Assembly (NCBI RefSeq): GCF_019203185.1 | Contig: NZ_CP078093.1 | Location: 744,001-808,000 of the forward strand | Source of the DNA: Crassaminicella indica | GTDB taxonomy: Bacteria > Bacillota > Clostridia > Peptostreptococcales > Thermotaleaceae | Direction of reading: 5' to 3' | Length of the DNA stretch: 64,000 nt | Shown here: positions 8,664 through 17,207 of the stretch, piece after piece | Numbering within the stretch: the stretch's first letter is position 1 | Layout: every line of letters starts with the position of its first letter | The notes under the pieces: model-generated | The model's database searches: none | What the model was told of the DNA's origin: nothing | Seen by the model: only the letters and a program-made list of their open reading frames with translations | Program-made: the position numbers and the translations under genes

Positions 8664-10097
8664 ATGCCAATTTCAACTAAACAGTTACACTTTCATGATA
8701 TTTCATCTGATTTTAATGATTTTTTTGATCAAAATCAAAGTAATTTACTTTCTTTACTAAATGAATTTATTGATATCTCTGAGTTCATTCCTTTTTCTTT
8801 TTCTCAAAAGTATTATTCTAATCTAGGTACTAATAGGAATTTTTCTCTTGAATCAATGCTCTTGGCTTTTATTCTAAAAAATATTTTATCTATCCCTACT
8901 ATTGACCTTCTCATTTCTTTACTACATATTTCTCTTGAAATGCGTAGCTTTTGTGGTTTTCTTAGGGTTCCTAACAAATCTCAATTTTCAAGGTTTAAAT
9001 CAAACTTCTCTGATGAGTTAAGGGATATGTTCCATCATCTTGTTGATGTTACTGAAGAATTAGCTAAGGAGGTTAATCCTTTTCTTTCTTCTATCTTGAT
9101 TACTGATACTACTGGCTTTGAACTCTATGTGACTGAAAACAATCCTAAGTTCTATCAGTCCCAACTTCGCAAAGCGAAGGCTTATGCTAAAACTCTTAAG
9201 AAAGAAGATCCTAATTCCACTTTTGATATAGAAAAATATGCTCAGAGTAAGATGCCTAAATATGCTTCTTCTAATAATGATGCTAAGCTCTGCTACCTTA
9301 ATGGTCATTTTGGCTATTTTCAAAAATCAGTTATTTCAACTAATGGTTTCGGTCTTATTAGAGATGTTAATTTCTATGATTCTGATAATAATCTATCCTT
9401 TGACCTAACACCACAGGAAACCAAGGATTTATATGATGCTAAATCTTTAATTCCTACTCTTGAAACTTTCTTTAGCATTCATCCCGATTTTGAATATAAA
9501 TACTTTCTTGGTGATGCTGGTCTTGATGCTGATGATAACTATGCTTATCTACATGGAAAAAACATTATGCCTATTATTAGCTTGAATCCTAGAAACTCTT
9601 CTGATTTACCTCAACCTGATTTTAATGAAGTTGGTGTTCCTCTTTGCCCTTTAGACCCTTCTTTGCCTATGGTTTATGATGGTATTTCTAGAGAAAAGGG
9701 ACGTGCTGATAGAATTAAGTATATCTGCCCTAAGGTAAAGAAAACCATTGTGAAGGGCAAAACTACTTATATTCTTAATTGCGATAATCCTTGCACTAAG
9801 TCAAAGTGTGGCCGAATTAAACAGCTTACTGTTCACCATAATTTTAGATTCAACACTTCTTTTCCTCGTAACAGTTTGAAATGGATATTGCTTTTCAAAC
9901 AAAGAACTATTATTGAAAGATCTATCTCACAAATTAAGAATTTTATTCAAATTAAAGCTTCTAAGGTTAGAAGTACCGTATCTTTGAAATCCGATATTTT
10001 CTTAGCCTGTATATCTCAATTAGTAGCTTTTATACTTTTGTTTAAATCTCAAGAAAAACATAATAATCCTCTGGCAATAAAATCTTTAATAGCATAA
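8664..10097 (+). CDS. DDE transposase, IS4/IS5-superfamily (IS1182-like) type
   Basis: 477 aa full-length transposase. Segments consistent with the DDE triad are ILITDTTGFE (about 149-158), the region around YFLGDAGLDADDNY with the second Asp, and RTIIERSISQIKNF with the catalytic Glu. The C-terminal half has a Cys-rich insertion (CDNPCTKSKCGR). ATG at 8664 has AAAGGAGAAACC upstream; an in-frame extension to 8634 has no ribosome site. It stands alone between unrelated genes. Codon and base usage are more T-rich (TCT, CTT, GCT) than the neighbours, in keeping with a mobile origin. The frame is intact, so it may be active. Confidence 0.88.
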   Translation: MPISTKQLHFHDISSDFNDFFDQNQSNLLSLLNEFIDISEFIPFSFSQKYYSNLGTNRNFSLESMLLAFILKNILSIPTIDLLISLLHISLEMRSFCGFLRVPNKSQFSRFKSNFSDELRDMFHHLVDVTEELAKEVNPFLSSILITDTTGFELYVTENNPKFYQSQLRKAKAYAKTLKKEDPNSTFDIEKYAQSKMPKYASSNNDAKLCYLNGHFGYFQKSVISTNGFGLIRDVNFYDSDNNLSFDLTPQETKDLYDAKSLIPTLETFFSIHPDFEYKYFLGDAGLDADDNYAYLHGKNIMPIISLNPRNSSDLPQPDFNEVGVPLCPLDPSLPMVYDGISREKGRADRIKYICPKVKKTIVKGKTTYILNCDNPCTKSKCGRIKQLTVHHNFRFNTSFPRNSLKWILLFKQRTIIERSISQIKNFIQIKASKVRSTVSLKSDIFLACISQLVAFILLFKSQEKHNNPLAIKSLIA

Positions 10098-10129
10098 TTA
10101 AAGTACAATCAAATATTGATAAAATTTAG

Positions 10130-10163
10130 GGTTTAACTAACCTTCGGTTTGTTATGCCTTTTT
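10130..10163 (+). terminator. terminator after the transposase
   Basis: Stem AACTAACC / GGTTTGTT with a TTCG tetraloop, followed a few bases later by a run of seven T residues. Confidence 0.6.
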
Positions 10164-10256
10164 TTATGTGTATTTCTCTATGCTATCGCATTTTTATCCT
10201 GTTTTTCCTGTGGATAAATTGAAATTATATTTTGCAACTACCTATTTCTTATCTTT

Positions 10257-11207
10257 TTATATCCCTTTTTCCTTTAATTTTATTAGCATATCCTCTGTCA
10301 TTTTAGCTAAATCGTATTCAGCCTTAAAACCCCATTCCTCTACTGCTGCTGTTGAATCAATTGAATTTGGCCAACTTTCAGCAATAGCTTGTCTTACAGG
10401 ATCTACATCATAATCCATTTTAAAATCTTTTATATGCTTTCTGATTTCAGCAGCAATTTGTTCTGGTTCAAAGCTCATAGCAGTAATGTTAAAGGCATTT
10501 CTATGCTTTAGCTTTGAAGGATCTGCTTCCATCAATTTGATGATTGCATTAAGTGCATCCGGCATGTACATCATATCCATATATGTTCCCTTTGCAATAT
10601 AAGAAGTATATTTTCCACTCTTTAATGCCTCATAGTAAATATCTACTGCATAATCAGTTGTTCCACCACCTGGAGGAGTCACATATGAAATAAGCCCTGG
10701 AAATCTAACCCCTCTTGTATCTAATCCAAATTTGTGGAAATAATAATCGCACAACAGCTCCCCAGAAACTTTATTTACACCATACATAGTTGTAGGTCTT
10801 TGTATTGTATCCTGTGGTGTATTATCCTTTGGCGTTGATGGTCCAAAGGCTCCAATAGAACTTGGAGTGAAAAATTTACAATCTAGACTTCTTGCTGTCT
10901 CTAATGCATTTACAAGACCACCCATATTTATATTCCAAGCAAGCATTGGATTTTTCTCTGCAGTTGCTGAAAGCAATGCTGCTAGATGAATAATAGTATC
11001 TGCTTTATGTTTCTGGGCAAGCTCATGCATTTTTTTTCCGTCAGTTACATCTAATATTTCAAAAGGACCTGATTGTACAACTTCATGATCCTCCACCCTT
11101 CTTATGTCTGTTGCTACTACATTATTATTTCCATATACATCTCTCATTTTCATAACTAGCTCTGAACCGATTTGTCCTAATGCACCAGTAACAAATATTT
11201 TTTTCAT
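10257..11207 (-). CDS. tdh: NAD-dependent L-threonine 3-dehydrogenase (SDR type)
   Basis: 316 aa short-chain dehydrogenase of the epimerase-like threonine dehydrogenase type. It oxidises L-threonine to 2-amino-3-oxobutyrate, which Kbl then splits. The nucleotide-binding loop [13 protein letters not shown] lies at residues 5-17, [12 protein letters not shown] follows, and the catalytic Tyr-x3-Lys appears as [12 protein letters not shown]. The start is set at 11207 because GGAGGTATATTCA precedes that ATG; the frame is open further upstream. It follows kbl by about 45 bases on the same strand. This is not the zinc-dependent medium-chain enzyme of E. coli. Confidence 0.92.
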   Translation of the reverse strand: MKKIFVTGALGQIGSELVMKMRDVYGNNNVVATDIRRVEDHEVVQSGPFEILDVTDGKKMHELAQKHKADTIIHLAALLSATAEKNPMLAWNINMGGLVNALETARSLDCKFFTPSSIGAFGPSTPKDNTPQDTIQRPTTMYGVNKVSGELLCDYYFHKFGLDTRGVRFPGLISYVTPPGGGTTDYAVDIYYEALKSGKYTSYIAKGTYMDMMYMPDALNAIIKLMEADPSKLKHRNAFNITAMSFEPEQIAAEIRKHIKDFKMDYDVDPVRQAIAESWPNSIDSTAAVEEWGFKAEYDLAKMTEDMLIKLKEKGI

Positions 11208-11251
11208 TGAATATACCTCCATTTAAAAAACTTATATTCCCTTATTAAAAT

Positions 11252-12442
11252 TTAAATTATTCCCATTTCTTTTCCGACTTTTTCATATATTGCTAATGCT
11301 TTATCCAACATTTCCTTTGTATGTCCTGCTGTTGGCATATTTCTCACTCTTCCTGTACCTCTTGGAACAGTTGGGAATACTATTGACTTTGCATATACTC
11401 CTTCTTCGTTCAATCTCCTACTGAATTCTTGTGTTTTTGTTTCTTCTCCTATGATACATGGTGTAATCGGTGTTTCACTCTCTCCAATATCAAAGCCTAA
11501 AGCTTTTAACCCTTTCTTTAAATAATCTCCATTTTCCCACAGCTTATCATGTAGCTCTGTACTTTCAGTTAATATATTAATAGCTTCAATACATGCAGCA
11601 GCAGCTCCCGGTGTTAGAGAAGTTGAGAAAAGGAAAGGTCTAGCTCTAACCTTTAACCAATCTATTAAATCCTTTTTCCCTGCCACATATCCGCCAACAA
11701 CTCCTATTGCTTTTGATAAAGTTCCTATTTGAAAATCAACCTTATCAGATAATCCAAAATGCTTCACAGTCCCTGCACCTTTCCCTAACACTCCTGAACC
11801 ATGTGCATCATCTACATATGTGATCAGATCAAATTCTTCAGCGATTTCTATTATTTCAGGCAATTTAGCAATATCTCCATCCATTGAAAATACTCCATCT
11901 GTAATAACCATTATTTTATTGTATTTTCCTGATTCCTTAGCAGCTTTAGCTTTTTCTCTTAAATCATCCATGTCCGAATGCTTGTATCTTATAATTTCTG
12001 CCTTTGATAATCTGCATCCATCAATAATAGATGCATGGTTTAATTCATCAGATAAAATAGCATCATTTTTATCCATTACTGCACCAATGGCACCCATGTT
12101 GCAGTTAAAGCCAGATTGGAAAACGATTGCAGCTTCTGTGTGTTTAAATTCTGCTAATTTTTTTTCTAGCTCAATATGAATATCTAATGTTCCATTTATA
12201 GTTCTAACAGCTCCCGCTCCCACTCCATATTTTTTTGTCGCTTTAACAGCAGCTTCTATTAATCTTTCATTAGTAGCCAGCCCTAAATAGTTATTTGATG
12301 ATAAATTGATCAATTCTCTTCCAGAAATTTTTATAATAGCACCATTTGCTCCTTGTAGCGGGTCAATTACATTATAAAGCCCTCTACTTTTTAAATCCTG
12401 TAAATTTTCTTTGAGAAATTTTTCCAAATTTTTACTTGCCAT
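11252..12442 (-). CDS. kbl: glycine C-acetyltransferase (2-amino-3-ketobutyrate CoA ligase)
   Basis: 396 aa PLP enzyme of the alpha-oxoamine synthase family. It cleaves 2-amino-3-ketobutyrate with CoA to glycine and acetyl-CoA. Motifs: [11 protein letters not shown] near residue 50, [34 protein letters not shown] and the PLP-lysine segment [14 protein letters not shown]. Two ATGs lie close together; the second (12442) has better spacing from AGGGGGT. With tdh downstream it forms the two-gene threonine degradation operon. The glycine it yields connects to the glycine-sensing transporter at 3.4-5.0 kb, although the two loci are separated by the IS. Confidence 0.95.
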   Translation of the reverse strand: MASKNLEKFLKENLQDLKSRGLYNVIDPLQGANGAIIKISGRELINLSSNNYLGLATNERLIEAAVKATKKYGVGAGAVRTINGTLDIHIELEKKLAEFKHTEAAIVFQSGFNCNMGAIGAVMDKNDAILSDELNHASIIDGCRLSKAEIIRYKHSDMDDLREKAKAAKESGKYNKIMVITDGVFSMDGDIAKLPEIIEIAEEFDLITYVDDAHGSGVLGKGAGTVKHFGLSDKVDFQIGTLSKAIGVVGGYVAGKKDLIDWLKVRARPFLFSTSLTPGAAAACIEAINILTESTELHDKLWENGDYLKKGLKALGFDIGESETPITPCIIGEETKTQEFSRRLNEEGVYAKSIVFPTVPRGTGRVRNMPTAGHTKEMLDKALAIYEKVGKEMGII

Positions 12443-12731
12443 TTTCATACCCCCTAAAATATATTAATAATTTTTGTACGCTATACAAATACATTTGTTT
12501 TGCTTGTGAAAAATATAAAGCATATTATAAAATAGCTTTTGCCTCTTCATAAACTTTTATTTTACAAAATAGTTAACTTCTTTTAAAAATAAATTACTAT
12601 TTATAATTGCCCGCATTCTACGGACAGTATATCACTATATACTTCATATTTCAATATAATTTCTGAATATTTCTTACTTTTTTGAATCATTTTCCAAATT
12701 ATAAATATTCTTTAATAGAGAATATATATAA

Positions 12732-12791
12732 CATGAAAAATATGTTAGTAGCCTTCATTGTTTGAACGAAGTAATCTTTGAAGTTGTTTAC
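12732..12791. repeat. dispersed intergenic repeat, copy F (central part)
   Basis: CATGAAAAATATGTTAGTAG then CCTTCATTGTTTGAACGAAG matches the central part of the complete repeat (22189-22245). The rest of the 12443-12831 gap holds no ORF that I can support, only AT-rich upstream sequence of kbl. Confidence 0.75.
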
Positions 12792-12831
12792 CTATATATT
12801 ATAATTCTACATTTTATTATTTAATTTAATA

Positions 12832-12860
12832 TTGACATATAAAAAAAACAATGTTAAGAT
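12832..12860 (+). promoter_or_regulatory. promoter of the riboflavin operon
   Basis: TTGACA (12832-12837), 17-base spacer, TAAGAT (12855-12860), about 20 bases before the FMN aptamer. Confidence 0.75.
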
Positions 12861-12875
12861 ATCCATAAAATTACA

Positions 12876-12992
12876 TAGTATCTTCGGGGCAGGGTGAAAT
12901 TCCCGACCGGCGGTATAGTCCGCGAGCCACAAATGTGGTTGACTTGGTGAAATTCCAAGACCGACAGTAAAGTCTGGATGGTAGAAGATAAA
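12876..12992 (+). ncRNA. FMN riboswitch (RFN element)
   Basis: The conserved RFN core is present: ATCTTCGGGGCAGGGTGAAA, CCCGACCGGCGGTATAGTCC, GCGAGCC, CTTGGTGAAATTCCAAGACC, GACAGTAAAGTCTGGATGG and a closing GTAGAAGAT that pairs with the start. It precedes the rib operon; binding of FMN is expected to favour the terminator at 13051. Confidence 0.97.
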
Positions 12993-13050
12993 AGGTATAG
13001 TCATATTATGATATGTCTAGTTTTTGGCGTATTATAACATAGAATTCAAC

Positions 13051-13085
13051 AGCCCTGAAAATAATATTTTCAGGGCTTTTTATTT
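13051..13085 (+). terminator. FMN-riboswitch terminator
   Basis: Stem AGCCCTGAAAAT / ATTTTCAGGGCT followed by a T-run, between the FMN aptamer and ribD; the expected OFF hairpin. Confidence 0.88.
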
Positions 13086-13107
13086 TACCTAAAATGGAGA
13101 TGAAAAA

Positions 13108-14208
13108 ATGGATATAAAATACATGAAAAGAGCATTAACACTTGCAAAAAAAGGAATAGGATATACAAACCCTAATCCTTTAGTTGGTTCAGTTATAGTA
13201 AAAAACAATAAAATCATTGGAGAAGGATACCATAAGGTATACGGAGGATCACATGCAGAAATCAACGCTTTTAATAATGCAACAGAAGACGTTACAGGCG
13301 CTACCATGTATATCACATTAGAACCCTGCTCTCACTATGGCAAAACACCTCCTTGTGCTTATACCATTGTAAAAAAGAAAATAAAAAGAGTTGTCATTGC
13401 AATGAAGGACCCTAATCCATTAGTTGCTGGAAAAGGCATAAAAATCCTTAAAAGCAATGGGATAGAAGTCGTTACAGGTGTTTTAGAAAAAGAAGCAAAA
13501 AAGCTAAATGAGATTTTTATAAAATATATTACTACAAAGCTTCCATTTTGTATATTAAAAACTGCCATGACACTAGATGGAAAAATCGCTACCCATACAG
13601 GTGATTCAAAATGGATTAGTAATGAAGGTTCTAGAAGAATTGTTCATAAACTGAGACATCAGGTATCTGGTATTATGGTTGGAATAGGCACAGTTCTTGC
13701 GGATAATCCAATGCTTACTACAAGACTTGATAATAAAAAAGGAATTAATCCAACAAGAATTATTGTAGATACTCGTGCAAGCATTCCTTTAAATTCCAAT
13801 GTCCTGAAGGATTGTAAAAACATAAAAACAATTATTGCTACAACAAAGCTTGCAGAAACAAAAAATATAAAAGCTATTAAAGAGAAAGGAGCTGAGGTAA
13901 TCATTACCCCACTTAAAGAAAACTTAGTAGATTTACCTTTCCTAATGCATTATTTGGGAGACAAAAAAATAGACAGTATTTTATTAGAAGGAGGCGGAGC
14001 CCTTAACTATTCAGCTTTAAAGGAAAATATAGTTGATAAGATAATATCTTTTATCGCTCCTAAAATAATCGGTGGAATAGATGCTAAAAGCCCTGTAGGA
14101 GGAAAAGGAATAGCATTTATGAAAAATGCGATTCTATTAAAAGAAATGCAAGTATCTACTATTGGAGATAATCTAATGGTTGAAGCCTATTTGAGAAAGG
14201 AGGGTTAA
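13108..14208 (+). CDS. ribD: bifunctional riboflavin biosynthesis protein RibD
   Basis: 366 aa. The N-terminal deaminase domain has the zinc site HAE (GGSHAEINAF, about residue 50) and PCSHYGKTPPC (about 74-84). The C-terminal reductase domain begins near residue 145 with KTAMTLDGKIAT and has SKWISNEGSR and LLEGGGALN. It carries out the second and third steps of riboflavin synthesis from GTP. First gene of ribD-ribE-ribBA-ribH, under the FMN riboswitch. The ATG lies 7 bases after TGGAGATG. Confidence 0.97.
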   Translation: MDIKYMKRALTLAKKGIGYTNPNPLVGSVIVKNNKIIGEGYHKVYGGSHAEINAFNNATEDVTGATMYITLEPCSHYGKTPPCAYTIVKKKIKRVVIAMKDPNPLVAGKGIKILKSNGIEVVTGVLEKEAKKLNEIFIKYITTKLPFCILKTAMTLDGKIATHTGDSKWISNEGSRRIVHKLRHQVSGIMVGIGTVLADNPMLTTRLDNKKGINPTRIIVDTRASIPLNSNVLKDCKNIKTIIATTKLAETKNIKAIKEKGAEVIITPLKENLVDLPFLMHYLGDKKIDSILLEGGGALNYSALKENIVDKIISFIAPKIIGGIDAKSPVGGKGIAFMKNAILLKEMQVSTIGDNLMVEAYLRKEG

Positions 14209-14209
14209 T

Positions 14210-14860
14210 ATGTTTACTGGCCTTATAGAAGAAATCGGTGTGATCCAGTCCGTCTTAAAAGGTCCAAAATCAGCAAAAATTGTTATAAAGGCAAATAAAG
14301 TTTTAAAAGGAGTTGCTTTGGGAGATAGTATTGCTACAAACGGCGTATGCCTTACTGTAACAGAATTTACAACAAACACATTCTCTGGAGATGTAATGGC
14401 TGAAACCATTAGAAAAAGCAACTTAAAAGCTTTAGTCCCAGGAAGCAAAGTAAATCTTGAACGAGCTTTAAAATTAGGAGATCGCTTAGGAGGTCACTTA
14501 GTAAGCGGTCATATAGATGGAACAGGTATCATTAAGGATTTTAAAAAAGAAGACAATGCCATATGGGTATCAATTTCTACATCATCCAATATTTTAAAAT
14601 ACATCGTTCAAAAAGGTTCAATTGCCATCGATGGCATCAGCTTAACAGTTGCTTATGTAGATTCTACCAGCTTCAAGGTTTCAATCATCCCCCACACAAA
14701 AGCTAATACAACTCTTTTGATTAAAAATATTGGAGATAAGGTTAATCTTGAATGCGATATTATTGGAAAATATGTTGAAAAACTTTTATCTTTTAAAGAA
14801 AAATCTATAACTGAAAGCCATATTGATATGAATTTTTTAAAACAACATGGCTTTGCTTAA
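14210..14860 (+). CDS. ribE: riboflavin synthase alpha chain
   Basis: 216 aa, typical length. Two tandem lumazine-binding barrels are visible: [10 protein letters not shown] and GVCLTVTEF in the first, [14 protein letters not shown] and [10 protein letters not shown] in the second. It dismutates 6,7-dimethyl-8-ribityllumazine to riboflavin. It begins one base after the ribD stop codon, with AAGGAGGGTTAAT as ribosome site, which indicates translational coupling. Confidence 0.97.
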   Translation: MFTGLIEEIGVIQSVLKGPKSAKIVIKANKVLKGVALGDSIATNGVCLTVTEFTTNTFSGDVMAETIRKSNLKALVPGSKVNLERALKLGDRLGGHLVSGHIDGTGIIKDFKKEDNAIWVSISTSSNILKYIVQKGSIAIDGISLTVAYVDSTSFKVSIIPHTKANTTLLIKNIGDKVNLECDIIGKYVEKLLSFKEKSITESHIDMNFLKQHGFA

Positions 14861-14891
14861 AAAACATACCCTATTAACAAGAGGTGATAAT

Positions 14892-16100
14892 ATGTATAAA
14901 TTTAACACCATAGAAGAAGCTATGGATGATGTAAAAAATGGAAAAATCATAGTGATTGTAGATGATGAGGATCGAGAAAATGAAGGAGATTTATTCATGG
15001 CTGCCGAAAAGGTAACGCCTGAAGCTATAAACTTTATGGCTAAATATGGTCGTGGCTTAATTTGTATGCCCGTTACAAAAGAAAGATTGAAAGAACTAAA
15101 TATGCCTCAAATGGTTGCTCATAATACAGACAATCATCAAACTGCCTTTACTGTATCTATTGATGCAACAGATACAACTACAGGAATTTCAGCTTTTGAA
15201 AGAGCTCATACAATAAAGAAGGTATTAGATCCGTCTTCAAAGCCAGATGATTTTAGAAAACCAGGGCATATATTTCCTCTAGCAGCAAGGTCAGGTGGAG
15301 TATTAAAAAGAGCAGGTCATACAGAAGCCGCTGTAGATTTAGCTAAGCTTTCAGGACTTTATCCAGCTGGAGTTATCTGTGAAATAATGAATGAAGATGG
15401 AACAATGGCAAGAATACCTCAATTGATGGAATACGTAAAAAAACATAATTTAAAAATCATTACCATTGCAGATTTAATAACCTATAGAAGAAAAAATGAA
15501 TTCCTTGTAGAGAAAATAACATCAGCAAATATGCCTACAAAATATGGAAATTTCAAAATTATAGGTTATCAAAACAAGCTAAATGGCGAACACCATGTTG
15601 CATTAGTAAAGGGAAATGTGAAGAGTGGCGAACCTATTTTAGTCCGTGTTCATTCAGAATGCTTGACTGGTGATTGCTTTGGTTCCCTTCGCTGCGACTG
15701 TGGAGATCAATTAGCTACAGCTTTAAAAAATATAGAAAAAGAGGGAAGAGGAGTACTTTTATATATGCGTCAAGAGGGAAGAGGCATTGGGCTTATCAAT
15801 AAATTAAAAGCTTATGCCCTTCAAGATAAAGGAATGGATACAGTAGAAGCTAATTTGGCTCTAGGTTTCCCTGAAGATCTAAGAGATTATGGAATAGGTG
15901 CACAAATTCTTTATGACCTAGGAATAAAAAAAATAAAGCTTATGACCAATAATCCAAAGAAGCTATCTGGTCTTTCAGGCTATGGACTTGAAATTGTTGA
16001 AAGAGTACCTATTCAAATAGATTATAATGATCAAAATGAGTTTTATTTAAAAACAAAGCAAAAAAAAATGGGACATATGCTAAACTTTGAGGAGGAATAA
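14892..16100 (+). CDS. ribBA: RibBA: DHBP synthase / GTP cyclohydrolase II
   Basis: 402 aa fusion. The first half is 3,4-dihydroxy-2-butanone-4-phosphate synthase ([30 protein letters not shown]). The second half is GTP cyclohydrolase II with zinc cysteines in [18 protein letters not shown] and the [16 protein letters not shown] loop. It supplies both precursors of the pathway. The start at 14892 is chosen for AAGAGGTGATAAT upstream; the frame is open into ribE, but that would overlap without a ribosome site. Confidence 0.96.
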   Translation: MYKFNTIEEAMDDVKNGKIIVIVDDEDRENEGDLFMAAEKVTPEAINFMAKYGRGLICMPVTKERLKELNMPQMVAHNTDNHQTAFTVSIDATDTTTGISAFERAHTIKKVLDPSSKPDDFRKPGHIFPLAARSGGVLKRAGHTEAAVDLAKLSGLYPAGVICEIMNEDGTMARIPQLMEYVKKHNLKIITIADLITYRRKNEFLVEKITSANMPTKYGNFKIIGYQNKLNGEHHVALVKGNVKSGEPILVRVHSECLTGDCFGSLRCDCGDQLATALKNIEKEGRGVLLYMRQEGRGIGLINKLKAYALQDKGMDTVEANLALGFPEDLRDYGIGAQILYDLGIKKIKLMTNNPKKLSGLSGYGLEIVERVPIQIDYNDQNEFYLKTKQKKMGHMLNFEEE

Positions 16101-16102
16101 AT

Positions 16103-16564
16103 ATGAAAATTTATGAAGGTAAATTAATTGCAGAAGGTTTAAAATTTGGTATTATCGTAGGAAGATTTAACGAGTTTATTGGTGGAAAGTTATTATCTGG
16201 TGCATTAGACGCTTTAAAGCGCCACGGTGTTGAAGAAGAAAATATTGAAATAATCTGGGTTCCTGGTGCTTTTGAAATTCCACTAGTTGCAAAAAAAATG
16301 GCAAAATCAAAAAAATATGATGGAGTTATTTGCTTAGGTGCTGTTATAAAAGGTGCTACCCCTCACTTTGATTATGTATCTAATGAAGTTTCAAAGGGTA
16401 TTGCGCATGTATCATTAGAAACTGAAGTTCCTGTAATATTTGGCGTACTTACAACAGATACTATCGAACAAGCAATCGAGCGTGCTGGTACAAAATCTGG
16501 AAACAAGGGGTATGATGCAGCTGTTACAGCTATTGAGATGGCAAATTTATTAAAAGCATTTTAA
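16103..16564 (+). CDS. ribH: 6,7-dimethyl-8-ribityllumazine synthase
   Basis: 153 aa, typical length. It condenses the RibBA and RibD products to lumazine. Motifs: [16 protein letters not shown] at the N-terminus, [26 protein letters not shown], and [11 protein letters not shown] near the C-terminus, including the catalytic His in PHFDYV. GAGGAGGAATAAAT precedes the ATG, 2 bases after ribBA. Last gene of the operon, closed by a terminator. Confidence 0.97.
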   Translation: MKIYEGKLIAEGLKFGIIVGRFNEFIGGKLLSGALDALKRHGVEEENIEIIWVPGAFEIPLVAKKMAKSKKYDGVICLGAVIKGATPHFDYVSNEVSKGIAHVSLETEVPVIFGVLTTDTIEQAIERAGTKSGNKGYDAAVTAIEMANLLKAF

Positions 16565-16590
16565 AAAGGTGGGAACTTCCCACCTTTTAT
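16563..16590. terminator. terminator between ribH and csoR (convergent)
   Basis: Stem AAAAGGTGGG / CCCACCTTTT with a 5-base loop; symmetrical, so usable from both sides. Confidence 0.88.
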
Positions 16591-16919
16591 TTAATCATTC
16601 TATCAATAGTTTTTAAAAATTCATCTACTACATCTTCATCTCCTGATTTAATTTTACTTACAATACAGGTATGCATATGACTTTCTAGCAATAATTTTGC
16701 GACGCCCTTCATAGCAGATTGTACTGCAGCTATCTGAATAAGGATATCATCACAATATACATTTCTTTCAATCATTCCTTTAATCCCTCTTACCTGTCCT
16801 TCAATTCTATTAAGTCTTTTGATTAATGCACCATTTACTTTTTCTGGTCGGTCTACATGTCTTTCATTTAGCTTTTTTTCACAATGCTTGTCTACTGGAT
16901 TTCTTTCAATTTTACCCAT
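16587..16919 (-). CDS. csoR: copper-sensing transcriptional repressor CsoR
   Basis: 110 aa DUF156-family repressor. The Cu(I) ligand pattern is intact: Cys56 (VYCDD), His81 and Cys85 (HMHTC), with the same 25- and 4-residue spacing as Bacillus CsoR. An extra about 25-residue basic N-terminal tail contains a Cys and two His. Copper binding releases DNA. It is third in the leftward copA-copZ-csoR operon, and a CsoR-type operator lies upstream of copA, so it probably autoregulates. Ribosome site AAGGAGGAGCG. Confidence 0.93.
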   Translation of the reverse strand: MGKIERNPVDKHCEKKLNERHVDRPEKVNGALIKRLNRIEGQVRGIKGMIERNVYCDDILIQIAAVQSAMKGVAKLLLESHMHTCIVSKIKSGDEDVVDEFLKTIDRMIK

Positions 16920-16933
16920 TTCGCTCCTCCTTA

Positions 16934-16969
16934 TAAGAAAAGTCTTAGAGAATCTCTAAGACTTTTTTG
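16934..16969 (-). terminator. copZ-csoR intergenic hairpin
   Basis: Stem AAGTCTTAGAG / CTCTAAGACTT with a short loop. Read leftward it ends in TTTTCTTA, so it may partly terminate after copZ and lower csoR expression. Confidence 0.6.
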
Positions 16970-16972
16970 ACA

Positions 16973-17188
16973 CTAAATAACTTTTATTTCTGCAACATCA
17001 TAGCCTGCTTCTTCTACAGCCTCTTTTAATGCTTTATCTTCAACCTCTTGCTTTAATTCTACCACAGCATTTTTTCCTTGTAAATCTACAGTTGCTGTCT
17101 TTACTCCCTCTAATTCCTCTAGTGCATTTTTCACATGATTTACGCAGTGCATACAGCTCATACCTTCGATTATCATTAGCTTTTTCAT
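16973..17188 (-). CDS. copZ: copper chaperone CopZ (heavy-metal-associated domain)
   Basis: 71 aa single HMA domain with the Cu(I) motif GMSCMHC at residues 9-15. It carries Cu(I) in the cytosol to the CopA ATPase. The ATG follows AGAGGAGGAAATAGA. It lies 19 bases downstream of copA on the same strand. Ordinary cysteines occupy both motif positions, in contrast to the second HMA domain of the neighbouring CopA. Confidence 0.95.
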   Translation of the reverse strand: MKKLMIIEGMSCMHCVNHVKNALEELEGVKTATVDLQGKNAVVELKQEVEDKALKEAVEEAGYDVAEIKVI

Positions 17189-17207
17189 TCTATTTCCTCC
17201 TCTTATT

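Larger units (their letters stand above)
8590..10165 (+). mobile_element. single insertion sequence around the transposase
   Basis: The transposase and its flanks look like one IS inserted between the DAACS gene and tdh. The ends are not certain: 8593-8612 and the complement of 10118-10138 show only an imperfect inverted match (both begin GG-TA). I did not find a convincing target-site duplication. Confidence 0.4.

Noticed and set aside
8590-10165. Well-defined terminal inverted repeats and target duplication of the IS
   Set aside because: Only a weak imperfect match was seen by eye and no duplication, so the ends are given as uncertain.
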